Source: an uncultured Oscillospiraceae bacterium
GTDB lineage: Bacteria; Bacillota; Clostridia; Oscillospirales; Ruminococcaceae
DNA: 42,323 bases
Assembly: GCA_900539695.1 (NCBI GenBank)
Contig: UQDG01000019.1
Span: 1-42,323 of the forward strand
Direction of reading: 5' to 3'
Shown here: in pieces, positions 15,800 to 25,261 of the stretch
Numbering within the stretch: the stretch's first letter is position 1
Layout of the letters: each line of letters begins with the position of its first letter
Position numbers and translations under genes: made by a program
Notes under the pieces: generated by a model
The model's input: only the letters and a program-made list of their open reading frames with translations
Database searches by the model: none
What the model was told of the DNA's origin: nothing

Positions 15800-17812
15800 T
15801 TAATGGATGCGTGCACCGGCGGGGGTGCTGTCCGGGAAGAAGGCGATGGAGCAGCCGCCGTCGACATCAGTATCAGCAGCAAAGATCATGCCCTCGCTGA
15901 CATACTTACCCTTCATCATCGGGCGGGGTGCCAGGTTGGCCACGATGCCGATCTTTTTGCCGATCAGATCCTCGGGTGCGAACCACTTGGCGATGCCGGA
16001 CAGGATGCAGCGTTCGCGCTCGCCGTCAAAAACGGTCAGGTGCAGCAGCTTCTTGCTCTCCTTCATGCGCTCGCAGGCACGAACCTCGGCCACGCGCAGC
16101 TCTACCTTGCAGAAATCATCAAAGCTGATCTCTTCCTCATGGTCGCCGATCAGCTCAGCGCTGGCAGCAGCGGCTTCGGCTTTAGGCTCCTCTGCGGGGG
16201 CGTTGGCAGCCTGGGCAGCGGCTTTCTGGGCAGCCTCCAGGGCATCCAGTTCGGCCAGCTCCTTGGCGGTGTCGATGCGGGGGAAGATATTCTCGCCCTT
16301 GTGCAGGGTGGCATTGGCAGGCATAGAACCCACGGCAGCGGCGCTGTCCCAGGTCTTCAGGCTGTCATCCACGCCCAGCTGGGCAAAGATCTTTTCGCAG
16401 GTGGCGGGCATAAACGGCTGCAGCAGCACGGTGCAGATGCGCAGGGTCTCGGCCAGGTTATACAGCACACGGGCCAGGCGGGGCTTGGTGTCCTCGCTCT
16501 TGGCCAGCACCCAGGGGGCGGTAGCGTCGATGTACTTGTTGGCGTTGTCGATGACCTCAAACACGTCGGCCAAAGCGTTCTGGAAAGCATAAGCCTCCAT
16601 GTCGGCCTCGTAGCGGGCGCGCAGACCGCTTACTTTTTCCAGCAGGGCGGCATCCTCGGCCCCTTCGTCCTGCTCGATGGGCAGGCAGCCGCCAAAGTAC
16701 TTGTCCGCCATGGCGGTGGTACGGGACAGCAGATTGCCCAGGTCATTGGCCAGGTCCATATTGATACGGTTGATCAGCAGCTCGTTGGAGAAGTTGCCGT
16801 CGGAGCCAAACGGGAAATCACGCAGCAGGAAGTAACGCAGGGCGTCGGCGCTGTAACGCTCGGCCAGCAGGTAGGGGTCCACCACATTGCCCTTGGACTT
16901 GGACATCTTGCCGCCGTCCAGCAGCAGCCAGCCGTGGCCGTAAACGTGCTTGGGCAGGGGCATATCCATGCTCATCAGCATGGCAGGCCAGATGATAGAA
17001 TGGAACCGCACGATCTCCTTGCCGATAAAATGCACGTCAGCAGGCCAGAAAGTCTCGTAGTCGCTGTCGGGGTACTTATCGTTCATGAAGCCGAGGGCGG
17101 TGGTGTAGTTGAACAGGGCGTCGATCCAGACGTAGACGACATGCTTGGGGTCGAAGTCGACGGGGATGCCCCACTTGAAACTAGTACGGGAGACACAGAG
17201 GTCCTCCAGGCCCGGATCGATGAAGTTGTGCACCATCTCGTTGACGCGGGAACGGGGCAGCAGGAAGTCGGTGTTGACCAGCAGGTCGCGCACGCGGTCG
17301 GCGTACTTGGACAGGCGGAAGAAGTAAGCCTCTTCCTCAGCATCGACGACAGGACGGCCGCAGTCCGGGCAGCAGCCGTTGACCAGCTGACTCTCGGTCC
17401 AGAAGCTCTCACAGGGGGTGCAGTACTTGCCCTTGTAGGTGCCCTTGTAGATGTCGCCCTTCTCGTACATCTTTTTAAAGATCTTCTGGATGGCGGCAAC
17501 GTGATAATCGTCGGTGGTACGGATAAAGCGGTCGTAGCTGATGTTCATCAGTTTCCACAGGTCCTTGACGCCCTTGGGGCCTTCGACGATGTTGTCGACG
17601 AACTGCTGCGGGGTGACACCAGCCTCTTTGGCCTTCAGCTCGATCTTCTGGCCGTGCTCGTCGGTGCCGGTCAGGAACTTGACGTTGTAGCCCTGCAGGC
17701 GCTTGTAGCGAGCCATGGCGTCGGTGGCCACGGTGCAATAGGTATGGCCGATGTGCAGCTTATCGCTGGGGTAATAGATCGGCGTTGTGATGTAGAATTT
17801 TTTCTGATCCAT
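15800..17812 (-). CDS. metG: Methionyl-tRNA synthetase with C-terminal tRNA-binding domain
   Basis: 670-aa class I aminoacyl-tRNA synthetase that charges tRNA-Met. The signature KLHIGHTYC (HIGH at residues 21-24) and GGKMSKSKGNV (about 300) are intact, with a zinc-binding cysteine knuckle (CTPCESFW, then CCPDCGRP) near 128-150, an anticodon-binding helical domain, and a C-terminal EMAP-like tRNA-binding domain from about 565 (EISFDDFCKVELRVAEV). An Ala/Glu-rich linker joins the last two. AAGGAG RBS before ATG 17812. Confidence 0.98.
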   Translation of the reverse strand: MDQKKFYITTPIYYPSDKLHIGHTYCTVATDAMARYKRLQGYNVKFLTGTDEHGQKIELKAKEAGVTPQQFVDNIVEGPKGVKDLWKLMNISYDRFIRTTDDYHVAAIQKIFKKMYEKGDIYKGTYKGKYCTPCESFWTESQLVNGCCPDCGRPVVDAEEEAYFFRLSKYADRVRDLLVNTDFLLPRSRVNEMVHNFIDPGLEDLCVSRTSFKWGIPVDFDPKHVVYVWIDALFNYTTALGFMNDKYPDSDYETFWPADVHFIGKEIVRFHSIIWPAMLMSMDMPLPKHVYGHGWLLLDGGKMSKSKGNVVDPYLLAERYSADALRYFLLRDFPFGSDGNFSNELLINRINMDLANDLGNLLSRTTAMADKYFGGCLPIEQDEGAEDAALLEKVSGLRARYEADMEAYAFQNALADVFEVIDNANKYIDATAPWVLAKSEDTKPRLARVLYNLAETLRICTVLLQPFMPATCEKIFAQLGVDDSLKTWDSAAAVGSMPANATLHKGENIFPRIDTAKELAELDALEAAQKAAAQAANAPAEEPKAEAAAASAELIGDHEEEISFDDFCKVELRVAEVRACERMKESKKLLHLTVFDGERERCILSGIAKWFAPEDLIGKKIGIVANLAPRPMMKGKYVSEGMIFAADTDVDGGCSIAFFPDSTPAGARIH

Positions 17813-17869
17813 GATTCTCTCCTTATAACAAACCGCGTAGGTGTTTTCACTTTGCAGGTGTGTTTACTT

Positions 17870-18586
17870 TTAAAACCCGATGGGTGTTACGCCGCAGGCT
17901 TCCAGCGCGTGGCGGCAAAGCACCTCGGTGCTGTCGATGAAGAATTTTCCCAGGTGCTCGTCCCGTTTGACGAGGCTCAACTCAGTGCAGCCCAGTACGG
18001 CCATATCGCAGCCCTGCTTTTTCAGGTCGTGCACAGCACCGCCGAACTTGGCCATGTCGGCGCGGCGGCCCTGCTTGATGTCGTCGTAGATGACCGACAT
18101 GATGTCGTCCTGGTGGTCGCCGGCGGGGACGGCCCACTCGATGCCTGCATCGCGGCAGGCGATCTGGTAGGTCTCGGCCTGCAGGGTGCCGTCGGTAGCC
18201 AGGATGCCCAGCTTAGTGCAGCCTGCAGCCTTGGCGTCGGCCACGGTCAGGCGGGGCATGTTCAGCACCGGCACGGGCAGTGCCTCGGCCAGGCGGTCGT
18301 AGAAATAGTGGGCGGTGTTGCAGGGGATAGCAATGACCGTGGCGCCGTAGTGTACCAGGCTGAAACCGTCCTGCTCCATGACGGCGAAGGGATCGTCCTT
18401 GCTTTCGCCCATGATGAACGCCGTGCGGTCCGGCGTGGACGCGCGGGAGGAAATGACGATGTCAATATGATCCTGGTCACAGGATGCGGGGGTGTGGTCG
18501 ATCAGCATCTGGTACAGGTAGCAGCTGGCGGCAGGCCCCAGCCCACCCAGGATGCCCAGAACTTCTTTATGGGGGTTTTGCGGCAG
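17870..18586 (-). CDS. Aspartate/glutamate racemase family protein, start or frame uncertain
   Basis: Asp/Glu racemase with both catalytic cysteines, in IPCNTAH and VLGCTELS. The first ATG in frame (18508) begins at MLIDHTP, but the frame continues upstream with the diagnostic N-terminal motif LGILGGLGPAASCYLYQ, so the real protein is longer. Upstream no ATG, GTG or TTG is in frame. Either translation starts at CTG 18586 (GGAG seven bases upstream; 238 aa, the usual family length), or it starts at GTG 18608 and a run of five Cs at 18571-18575 holds a one-base insertion. The enzyme would supply D-aspartate or D-glutamate for the cell wall. Confidence 0.8.
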   Translation of the reverse strand: MPQNPHKEVLGILGGLGPAASCYLYQMLIDHTPASCDQDHIDIVISSRASTPDRTAFIMGESKDDPFAVMEQDGFSLVHYGATVIAIPCNTAHYFYDRLAEALPVPVLNMPRLTVADAKAAGCTKLGILATDGTLQAETYQIACRDAGIEWAVPAGDHQDDIMSVIYDDIKQGRRADMAKFGGAVHDLKKQGCDMAVLGCTELSLVKRDEHLGKFFIDSTEVLCRHALEACGVTPIGF

Positions 18587-18675
18587 TTTTTTCTCCGTCG
18601 TGGCGCACCCCTCCTTATAACAGTATTCTTATTTATTATAAAGCGTAGCGGGGAAATATGCAAGATGCTAATATG

Positions 18676-18700
18676 AAAAAGGCTCCCTCCCAGAGGGGGC
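18676..18700. repeat. Short GC-rich palindromic repeat
   Basis: GGCTCCCTCCCAGAGGGGGC forms a hairpin after an A5 run. A close relative, with the same GGCTCCCTCCCAG core, makes up the terminator at 20656-20704, so this is a dispersed terminator-like palindrome. Confidence 0.5.
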
Positions 18701-18706
18701 CGAATA

Positions 18707-18741
18707 ATAAAAAAGCAGCCCACCGGCAAGCGGCAGGCTGC
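18707..18741 (-). terminator. Terminator of rny
   Basis: GCAGCC / GGCTGC outer stem with an inner CCGG-type stem; the plus-strand A-run at 18709-18714 gives a U-run after the hairpin on the minus strand. It begins 6 bases beyond the rny stop. Confidence 0.85.
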
Positions 18742-18746
18742 GGAAA

Positions 18747-20300
18747 TTATTTTGCGTACTCGGTAGCGCGGCTTTCGCGGATGACGCTGACCTTGATCTG
18801 GCCGGGGTAATCCAACTCGTTCTCGATCTTTTTGGCGACATTGCGCGCCAGCAGGATGACCTGATCGTCGCTGACCTTGTCCGGCTGGACCAGGATACGG
18901 ACCTCGCGGCCAGCCTGGACAGCGTAGGAGCTTTCGACGCCCTCGAAGCCGTTGCAGAGGGCTTCCAGCGTTTCCAGACGCTTGATGTAGCTCTCCATGT
19001 TCTCGCGGCGGGCACCGGGGCGGGCAGCGGAGATGGCATCGGCAGCCATGATGATGAAGGCCAGGGTGGTCTTGGGCTCCACGTCACCGTGGTGGGCCTC
19101 GATGGCGTGGATGACCTGCGGGTTCTCGCGGTACTTCTTGCAGATGTCGACGCCGATCTGCACGTGGCTGCCCTCGATCTCGTGGTCAAGGGCCTTGCCG
19201 ATGTCATGCAGCAGGCCGGCGCGGCGGGCCAGCTGAACGTTGATGCCCAGTTCGCCAGCCATCAGGCCGGCCAGCCAGGCAACTTCCAGCGAGTGGCTCA
19301 GCACGTTCTGGCCGTAACTGGTGCGGTACTTCAGGCGGCCGATGAGCTTGACCAGGTCGGGGTGCAGGCTGTGGATACCCAGATCCATGACAGCCTTGTC
19401 GCCCTCGCGCTTCATCTGGATCTCCAGCTCGCGGCGGCACTTGTCGACGGTCTCCTCGATGCGGGCCGGGTGGATACGGCCATCGGCGATCAGGCGCTCG
19501 AGGGCCATGCGGGCGACCTCGCGGCGGGTCTGGTCAAAGCTGGACAGGGTGATGGCTTCCGGCGTATCATCGATGATGAGGTCGCAGCCGGTGGCAGTCT
19601 CGAGGGCGCGGATGTTGCGGCCCTCACGGCCGATGATGCGGCCCTTCATCTCGTCGCTGGGCAGCGGCACCACGCTGACGGTGGCTTCGCTGGTGGCATC
19701 GGCGGCGCAGCGGGCGATGGCCTGGCCGACCAGCTCACGGGCGATGTTGTCGCACTCGTCCTTCATGTTGGCCTGGTAGGCGCTGATCTTCATGGCCTTT
19801 TCGTGGGTCAGCTCGTCGTCCACCTGCTTCAGCAGCACGGCGCGGGCATCCTCCTGGCTCATGGCGGCGATGGTCTCCAGCTTTTCGGTCTGACGCATTT
19901 TCAGCTGTTCCAGCTCGTCCAGGCGGGCTTCCACGGTCTCGGTGCGGCGCTTGAGGTCTTCCTCTTTGCGCTCCATGGCGGCGGAGCGCTTGTCCAGCGC
20001 CTCCTCCTTCTGATCCATGCGGCGCTCCTGGCGGGTGATCTCGGCGCGGCGGTCCTTGATCTCCTTGTCAGCTTCGCTCTTGAGTTTGAAGGCTTCGTCT
20101 TTGGCTTCTACGATGGTTTCCTTGCGCTTGGCTTCAGCCGTCTTGATGGCATCGTTTACGATGCGCTTGGCTTCGTCTTCCGCCGAGCCGATCTTGGCTT
20201 CGGCCGTGCGCTTGCGGTTTTCGCCGCCCAGGTAAAAACCGAGCGCCCCGCAAACAGCAGCAGCAACAAGGACCAGCAGCACAGTGATAATTGGGCTCAT
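18747..20300 (-). CDS. rny: Ribonuclease Y
   Basis: 517-aa membrane-anchored endoribonuclease that initiates mRNA decay in Firmicutes. One N-terminal transmembrane helix (3-23), a long charged coiled coil (about 30-200), a KH domain ([15 protein letters not shown], about 212-226) and an HD domain with the catalytic [12 protein letters not shown]. All features and length fit RNase Y. ATG 20300 is preceded by AAGGAG. The promoter lies nearly 300 bases upstream, across a leader with an apparent terminator (see 20502-20590), so rny may be controlled by attenuation or by a second promoter. Confidence 0.97.
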   Translation of the reverse strand: MSPIITVLLVLVAAAVCGALGFYLGGENRKRTAEAKIGSAEDEAKRIVNDAIKTAEAKRKETIVEAKDEAFKLKSEADKEIKDRRAEITRQERRMDQKEEALDKRSAAMERKEEDLKRRTETVEARLDELEQLKMRQTEKLETIAAMSQEDARAVLLKQVDDELTHEKAMKISAYQANMKDECDNIARELVGQAIARCAADATSEATVSVVPLPSDEMKGRIIGREGRNIRALETATGCDLIIDDTPEAITLSSFDQTRREVARMALERLIADGRIHPARIEETVDKCRRELEIQMKREGDKAVMDLGIHSLHPDLVKLIGRLKYRTSYGQNVLSHSLEVAWLAGLMAGELGINVQLARRAGLLHDIGKALDHEIEGSHVQIGVDICKKYRENPQVIHAIEAHHGDVEPKTTLAFIIMAADAISAARPGARRENMESYIKRLETLEALCNGFEGVESSYAVQAGREVRILVQPDKVSDDQVILLARNVAKKIENELDYPGQIKVSVIRESRATEYAK

Positions 20301-20501
20301 GGTCAGTTCACTCCTTAATTTTGGAAAAATGCAAATTCAGGAGGGCGCAGCACAGCGGGACGCTTTTTCAATATACGGTTTGTTTGTTTTTTATGGCAAA
20401 AGCAACACAGCGCGGCAAATGCGGGCAAAAAAGCGCGCACTTATGCCACAAGGCGGCAATATAAAACGTAACTAAGCCAAAAACAGGCGGATACTGTATC
20501 G

Positions 20502-20590
20502 TAAAAAAGCGGTGTTCCCGGTGGGCGACACCCTATGGACGCAACCGCACAGGCAGTGGTTAAGGTGCGGCGCTTTTCCTTTTATTCCTG
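20502..20590 (-). ncRNA. Candidate short RNA or attenuated leader upstream of rny
   Basis: A transcript from the promoter at 20597-20625 would begin near 20590. It contains a CCGCAC/GTGCGG stem (20565-20570 with 20545-20550), then a terminator: GGTGT/ACACC with an inner CCC/GGG pair, GC, and six Us (20503-20508). The product would be about 90 nt. No family was recognised. The remaining 200 bases to rny contain no gene. Confidence 0.5.
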
Positions 20591-20596
20591 TTTACA

Positions 20597-20625
20597 ATTT
20601 TATCGTTATTTAAGGCAATTGTCAA
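20597..20625 (-). promoter_or_regulatory. Near-consensus promoter upstream of rny
   Basis: On the minus strand a perfect TTGACA, 17-base spacer, then TAAAAT. It is one of the best promoters in the window. Confidence 0.82.
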
Positions 20626-20655
20626 GAAGTATTGCATCGAAATAAGAGGGCATAA

Positions 20656-20704
20656 AAAGGCCCCCCCTGGGAGGGAGCCGGAGCCCTCTCCCAGAGGGGC
20701 CTTT
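20656..20704 (-). terminator. Terminator of the ABC exporter operon
   Basis: AAAGGCCCC at 20656 pairs with GGGGCCTTT ending at 20704, with an almost complete GC-rich inner stem including GGGAGGGAGCC / GGCTCCGG-type arms. It shares its core with the palindrome at 18676-18700. Confidence 0.85.
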
Positions 20705-20710
20705 AAAATC

Positions 20711-22531
20711 TTACGCCGTCACATCCTCGAACTGGGAATTATACAGATCCGCGTAGAAGCCGCCCTGGTCGATCAGCTCATCGTGGGTGCCCTGCTCCAC
20801 AATGTCGCCATCCCGCATAACCAAAATCTTGTCGGCATCACGGATGGTGGACAGGCGGTGGGCAATGACGAAGCTGGTGCGGCCCTTCATCAGGCGGTCC
20901 ATGGCGGACTGGATGCGCTGCTCGGTGCGGGTATCCACACTGGACGTTGCTTCATCCAGAATCAGGATGCGGTTATCCGCCAGGATGGCGCGGGCGATGG
21001 TCAACAGCTGTTTCTGGCCCTGGCTGACGTTGGAGGCGTCCTCGTTCAGCTCCATCTGATAGCCGCCGGGCAGCGTGCGGATGAAGTGGTCGGCATTGGC
21101 AGCCTTGGCGGCAGCGATGACTTCCTCATCGGTGGCATCCAGGCGGCCGTAGCGGATGTTCTCCATAATAGTGCCCTTGAACAGCCAGGTATCCTGCAAT
21201 ACCATGCCGAAGCCTTCCCGCAGGGCACTGCGGTCAAAGTCCCGCACATTGCGGCCGTTTAAGGTGATAGCACCGGCGTCCACATCGTAAAAACGCATCA
21301 GCAGCTTGACCATGGTGGTCTTGCCTGCGCCGGTGGGACCGACGATGGCCACCTTCTGGCCGGGCCGGACCTTGCAGCTGAAATCGTGGATGACGGTCTT
21401 TTCCGGCGTGTAGCCAAAGCGGACGTGGTCGAAGGTGACCTGGCCGTCGATGGCGGCCGGGTCGGCACGGCAGGCCGGATCAGCCAGCTGGTCCTCCTCT
21501 TCCTCGCCCAAAAATTCAAACACACGTTCCGACGCGGCGGCCATGCTTTGCAGCATGTTGGATACCTGCGCCAACTGCTGGATGGGCTGGGTGAAGTTTT
21601 TGACGTACTGGATGAACGCCTGGATGTCACCGATAGTGATAGCACCGGCGGCAGCAAAAATACTGCCCGCCACAGCTACGGCCACGTACCCCAGGTTGCC
21701 CACAAAGTTCATGATGGGCTGCATCAGGCCGGAGAGGAACTGGCTTTTCCACGCGGATTCGTACAATTTATCGTTGGCGGCATTGAAATCTGCCAGCACG
21801 GCGTTCTCACGATTGAAAGCCTTGATGACGTTGTGGCCGGAGTAGATCTCCTCGACCTGGCCATTGACAACGCCCAGCGTTGCCTGCTGCGCCTTAAAAT
21901 ATTTCTGGCTGAATTTGACCACCAGCAGCACCAGCGCCAACGAGACCGGCAGGATCAGCAGTGCGATCAGCGTCATTTTGGGACTGATGGACAGCATCAT
22001 GATGAGCACGCCGATCATGGTGGTCACGCTGGTGATCAGCTGTGTGACCGACTGGTTCAGGCTTTGGCCCAGGGTGTCCACATCGTTGGTGATGCGGGAG
22101 AGCACTTCGCCCACGGTGCGCTTTTCAAAATAGGCCAGAGGCAGGCGGTCGATCTTTTCACTGATCTGACGGCGGAAATCATAGCAGACTTTCTGGGACA
22201 GGCCGCTCATCAGCCAGCTCTGGATAAAGCTGAACGCCGAGGACAGCAGGTACATGCCCAGCAGGATCAGCAAAATTTTACCGATGTAGCCAAAGTCGAT
22301 GGCGCCGGTGCCCCGCAGCTTGGCGATCCAGCCAGTGGCCAGGGCCGTGGTGGCCTTGGAGAGAATTTTGGGGCCTGCTATATTAAATATGGTAGACAAA
22401 ATGGCAAAAACAACGACCACGATGAGCGAAAGCTTATACTTGCCCATCGCCCGCAGCAGCTGCAGCAGGCTGCCCTTAAAGTCTTTGGCGCGCTCGGTGG
22501 TCATGCGTCCGGGTCTCGGCATATCACTCAC
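20711..22531 (-). CDS. ABC exporter subunit, ATP-binding/permease (canonical NBD)
   Basis: 606-aa type IV (MDR-like) half transporter: six membrane helices (about 35-340) and a C-terminal nucleotide-binding domain with Walker A GPTGAGKTT, signature NVSQGQKQ, Walker B ILILDEATS with the catalytic glutamate, and H-loop IAHRLST. It overlaps the upstream 738-aa subunit by eight bases (ATG within the end of that gene), so the two are translated together and almost certainly form a heterodimer. This subunit carries the intact catalytic residues. Substrate unknown; MarR control suggests an antimicrobial or host compound. Confidence 0.93.
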   Translation of the reverse strand: MSDMPRPGRMTTERAKDFKGSLLQLLRAMGKYKLSLIVVVVFAILSTIFNIAGPKILSKATTALATGWIAKLRGTGAIDFGYIGKILLILLGMYLLSSAFSFIQSWLMSGLSQKVCYDFRRQISEKIDRLPLAYFEKRTVGEVLSRITNDVDTLGQSLNQSVTQLITSVTTMIGVLIMMLSISPKMTLIALLILPVSLALVLLVVKFSQKYFKAQQATLGVVNGQVEEIYSGHNVIKAFNRENAVLADFNAANDKLYESAWKSQFLSGLMQPIMNFVGNLGYVAVAVAGSIFAAAGAITIGDIQAFIQYVKNFTQPIQQLAQVSNMLQSMAAASERVFEFLGEEEEDQLADPACRADPAAIDGQVTFDHVRFGYTPEKTVIHDFSCKVRPGQKVAIVGPTGAGKTTMVKLLMRFYDVDAGAITLNGRNVRDFDRSALREGFGMVLQDTWLFKGTIMENIRYGRLDATDEEVIAAAKAANADHFIRTLPGGYQMELNEDASNVSQGQKQLLTIARAILADNRILILDEATSSVDTRTEQRIQSAMDRLMKGRTSFVIAHRLSTIRDADKILVMRDGDIVEQGTHDELIDQGGFYADLYNSQFEDVTA

Positions 22532-24740
22532 CCTCCTTCGACAGGTTCAATTCTTTCTGGCTCAGCTGACTGCGGGCGATTTCCTGATACTCGGGGCAGC
22601 TTTCCATCAGCTGGGCATGGGTACCGTCGCCCACGATGCAGCCCTCGTCCAATACAAGGATGCGGTTGGCATGCAGCACTGTGGAGATTCGCTGGGCCAC
22701 AATGATGACGGTGGCGTTGTCTGTCTGGGCTTTCAGGGCACGGCGCAGGGCCACGTCGGTCTTGTAATCCAGCGCCGAGAAGCTGTCATCAAACAGGTAG
22801 ATGCGCGGCTTTTTAGCGATGGCACGCGCAATGGAAAGACGCTGCTTCTGCCCGCCGGAGACATTGCTGCCGCCCTGAGCAATGGGGCTTGCATAGCCTT
22901 CGGGCTTGGCATCGATAAACTCGGTGGCCTGGGCAATGCCGGCGGCGGTACGCACGTCCTCATCGGTGATATGCTCGCCGGCAAATTTCAGGTTGCTGTC
23001 GATAGTGCCGCTGAACAGCACGCCCTTTTGCGGCACATAGCCCATCAGGTCGTGCAGCGTGGCCTGGGGCATATCGCGCACGTCCACGCCGTCGATGCAG
23101 ACCGCACCGCCGGTGGCATCATAAAAGCGCGGGATCAGGTTGAGAAGCGTCGATTTGCCGCAGCCGGTGGAGCCGATGATGGCCGTGGTCTCGCCGGGCC
23201 TGGCGGTAAAGGTAATGTGCTCCAGTGCGTCGCTGTCGGCGCCGGGATAGCGGAAGCTGACATCCTTGAACTCCACTTCGCCATTCCAGTTTTTGCGTTC
23301 CAGCGCCGGTTTGGCGGTGGCGGCATCGGGGTCGTGGATGGTGGCCGGCGTCTTGATGACCTCGTCGATACGGTCGGCTGCCATACCGGCACGGGGCAGC
23401 ATGACGGCTACCATCGCCAGCATCAGGAAGGACATGACGATCTGCATTGTGTAGGTGATGAAAGCGATCATCTCGCCCACCTGCATGTTGCCCAGGTCCA
23501 TGGCCTTACCGCCGAACCAGACGATGAGCAGGCTGGTGCCGTTCATGATGAGAGTCATAAAAGGCATCATGGCAGCCATGGTGCGGTTGGTAAACAGCTG
23601 GGTGTCCATCAGATCGCGGTTGGCTTTATCAAAACGGGCTTCCTCAAACTTTTCGCGGCTGAAGGCGCGGATGGGCATGATGCCGGTCAGGATCTCGCGG
23701 CTGACAAGGTTCAGCCGGTCGACCAGCGTCTGCATCTGCTTGAATTTCGGCATAGCCACGTTCATCAGGATGGTGATAAGCACCAGCAGCGCAGCCACCG
23801 CCACAAAGATGATCCAGGAAAGACCGGTATTGCCCGCTGCCACGTGCAAAATGCCGCCAACACCCAAAATAGGCGCATAGGCCACCATGCGCAGCAGGAT
23901 CACACAGACGAACTGCACCTGCTGGATGTCGTTGGTGGTGCGGGTTATCAACGATGCTGTGGAAAACTTTTCGATCTCCGCGTTGGAGTAGCCCACGACG
24001 GTGGAGAACACCTCGCGCCGCAGGTCGCGGCCAATGGCAGCTGACACGCGGGATGCGATGAAGCCTACCGCCACCGCGGCGGCAACCATCAGCAGGGTCA
24101 GGCCCAGCATCTGCCCACCAATGCGCAGCAGATACGCCATCTGCACGTCGTGAGCGATGCCCTGGGCTTCGTATTCGAGGGAAACCAGCAGCACGGCCTG
24201 GCTGGCAAGGTTGTCGGCCACGGTCCCATCCAGCTGGGAGAGGGCCCCGGCAAGCTGGTTTTGCAGCATCTCCCGTGCGCCGGGTGCCTGAGCCATCGCC
24301 GCAAACTGCTGGCTGACGGCATCCAGGTCGTAGGTGGTGGGGGTCACCGTCTCGGTACTGCCGGCGACCCGGGCAGCATTTTGGGCCGCAGCCATGTACA
24401 ACACCACATCGGGTGTGGTGAAAGCGGATTCCAACTCCGCCGCAGCAGTGTCGGCATCCTCAGAAAGATAACGCAGACCGTCGGCGTCAGGCTCGCTGTA
24501 CCACTGGGCGGCCAGGGCGGCCTCGTCCTCGGTCATCAGCAGTTCCAATGCCTGCAGGGTAGTATCGCGGACGGTATACGGTACCGGGCTTTCGATACCG
24601 CCCTGCTGGATGCCAACATCCACGATCTTGCTTGTGTAGTCCGGCAGGGACAGGTCGCAGTAGGCCTGCACGATCAGCAGGGCCGCCACGGCCAGGCATG
24701 CCGCCCAATGGCGTGCCAGCTGTTTAAATATTTTCGTCAT
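22524..24740 (-). CDS. ABC exporter subunit with degenerate NBD and large extracytoplasmic insert
   Basis: 738-aa half transporter. After helix 1 (about 12-32) comes an extra domain of about 150 residues (from GIQQGGIESPVPY to MAYLLRIGG) facing outside, then helices 2-6. The NBD has Walker A GSTGCGKST and signature NVSGGQKQ, but Walker B reads IYLFDDSFS (D instead of the catalytic E) and the H-loop reads VAQRIST (Q instead of H). This is the pattern of the degenerate partner in heterodimeric exporters such as TM287/288 or BmrCD. Start ATG 24740 with GGAGG upstream, overlapping the MarR gene by 17 bases. Confidence 0.92.
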   Translation of the reverse strand: MTKIFKQLARHWAACLAVAALLIVQAYCDLSLPDYTSKIVDVGIQQGGIESPVPYTVRDTTLQALELLMTEDEAALAAQWYSEPDADGLRYLSEDADTAAAELESAFTTPDVVLYMAAAQNAARVAGSTETVTPTTYDLDAVSQQFAAMAQAPGAREMLQNQLAGALSQLDGTVADNLASQAVLLVSLEYEAQGIAHDVQMAYLLRIGGQMLGLTLLMVAAAVAVGFIASRVSAAIGRDLRREVFSTVVGYSNAEIEKFSTASLITRTTNDIQQVQFVCVILLRMVAYAPILGVGGILHVAAGNTGLSWIIFVAVAALLVLITILMNVAMPKFKQMQTLVDRLNLVSREILTGIMPIRAFSREKFEEARFDKANRDLMDTQLFTNRTMAAMMPFMTLIMNGTSLLIVWFGGKAMDLGNMQVGEMIAFITYTMQIVMSFLMLAMVAVMLPRAGMAADRIDEVIKTPATIHDPDAATAKPALERKNWNGEVEFKDVSFRYPGADSDALEHITFTARPGETTAIIGSTGCGKSTLLNLIPRFYDATGGAVCIDGVDVRDMPQATLHDLMGYVPQKGVLFSGTIDSNLKFAGEHITDEDVRTAAGIAQATEFIDAKPEGYASPIAQGGSNVSGGQKQRLSIARAIAKKPRIYLFDDSFSALDYKTDVALRRALKAQTDNATVIIVAQRISTVLHANRILVLDEGCIVGDGTHAQLMESCPEYQEIARSQLSQKELNLSKEGE

Positions 24741-25245
24741 CGACGGGTCCTCCCTGTTTTTGTGCGCTGATCTTTTTCTGCATGGCGTCGTTTTCTGCTT
24801 CAATTGCATCCAACAGCACACCGCGCAGGGCGTACATCTGATCGATCTGTTCCGGTGTCATCCGTGCCATGATGCGGCCAAAGTAGGCGTTCAGTGCCGC
24901 CTCGCTTTGCAGGCGTGCCTGCTCGCCCTGCGGGGTGATGCGCACGAAAGTTTTGCGCCGGTCGTTGGGATCAGTTTCCCGCACGATGCTGCCATCCTGC
25001 TCCATCATGCGCAGCCCGCGGGAAACGGCCGGCATAGGCTGCCGCATAGCACGGGCCACCTCGGAAACATAAATTGCACCCTCCACGCCGCGCTGCTCGA
25101 TTAGAATGTGCAGGTTTTCCAGCATGCCGAAGTGGCATCTGGGACAGTCTGCCAACGCGCCGCGCATGCCGCGCTTGGACATTGTGTGCAGCCGCGAGAC
25201 AAATCGAAACACACCCTGCAAATCCGGGATCTCTGAACCTGGCAT
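24724..25245 (-). CDS. MarR family transcriptional regulator
   Basis: 173-aa winged-helix repressor. The recognition region is VSEVARAMRQPMPAVSRGLRMMEQDG and the wing VRETDPNDRRKTFVRITPQG contains the family's D-x-R-D/R. ATG 25245 is chosen over an in-frame ATG at 25272 because AGGAGG lies seven bases before it. It is the first gene of the ABC exporter operon and likely represses it by binding the palindrome at 25262-25300; two cysteines (CPRCHF near the N-terminus) could sense oxidants or metals, but that is inference. Confidence 0.92.
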   Translation of the reverse strand: MPGSEIPDLQGVFRFVSRLHTMSKRGMRGALADCPRCHFGMLENLHILIEQRGVEGAIYVSEVARAMRQPMPAVSRGLRMMEQDGSIVRETDPNDRRKTFVRITPQGEQARLQSEAALNAYFGRIMARMTPEQIDQMYALRGVLLDAIEAENDAMQKKISAQKQGGPVDDENI

Positions 25246-25261
25246 AAAGCGCCTCCTGTTA

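Noticed and set aside
15695..18676. A 993-codon open frame on the plus strand
   Set aside because: It is the antisense of metG and the racemase. High third-position GC keeps the complementary frame open; the composition (Gly, Val, His, Gln, Ala) fits a shadow and no domain is seen.
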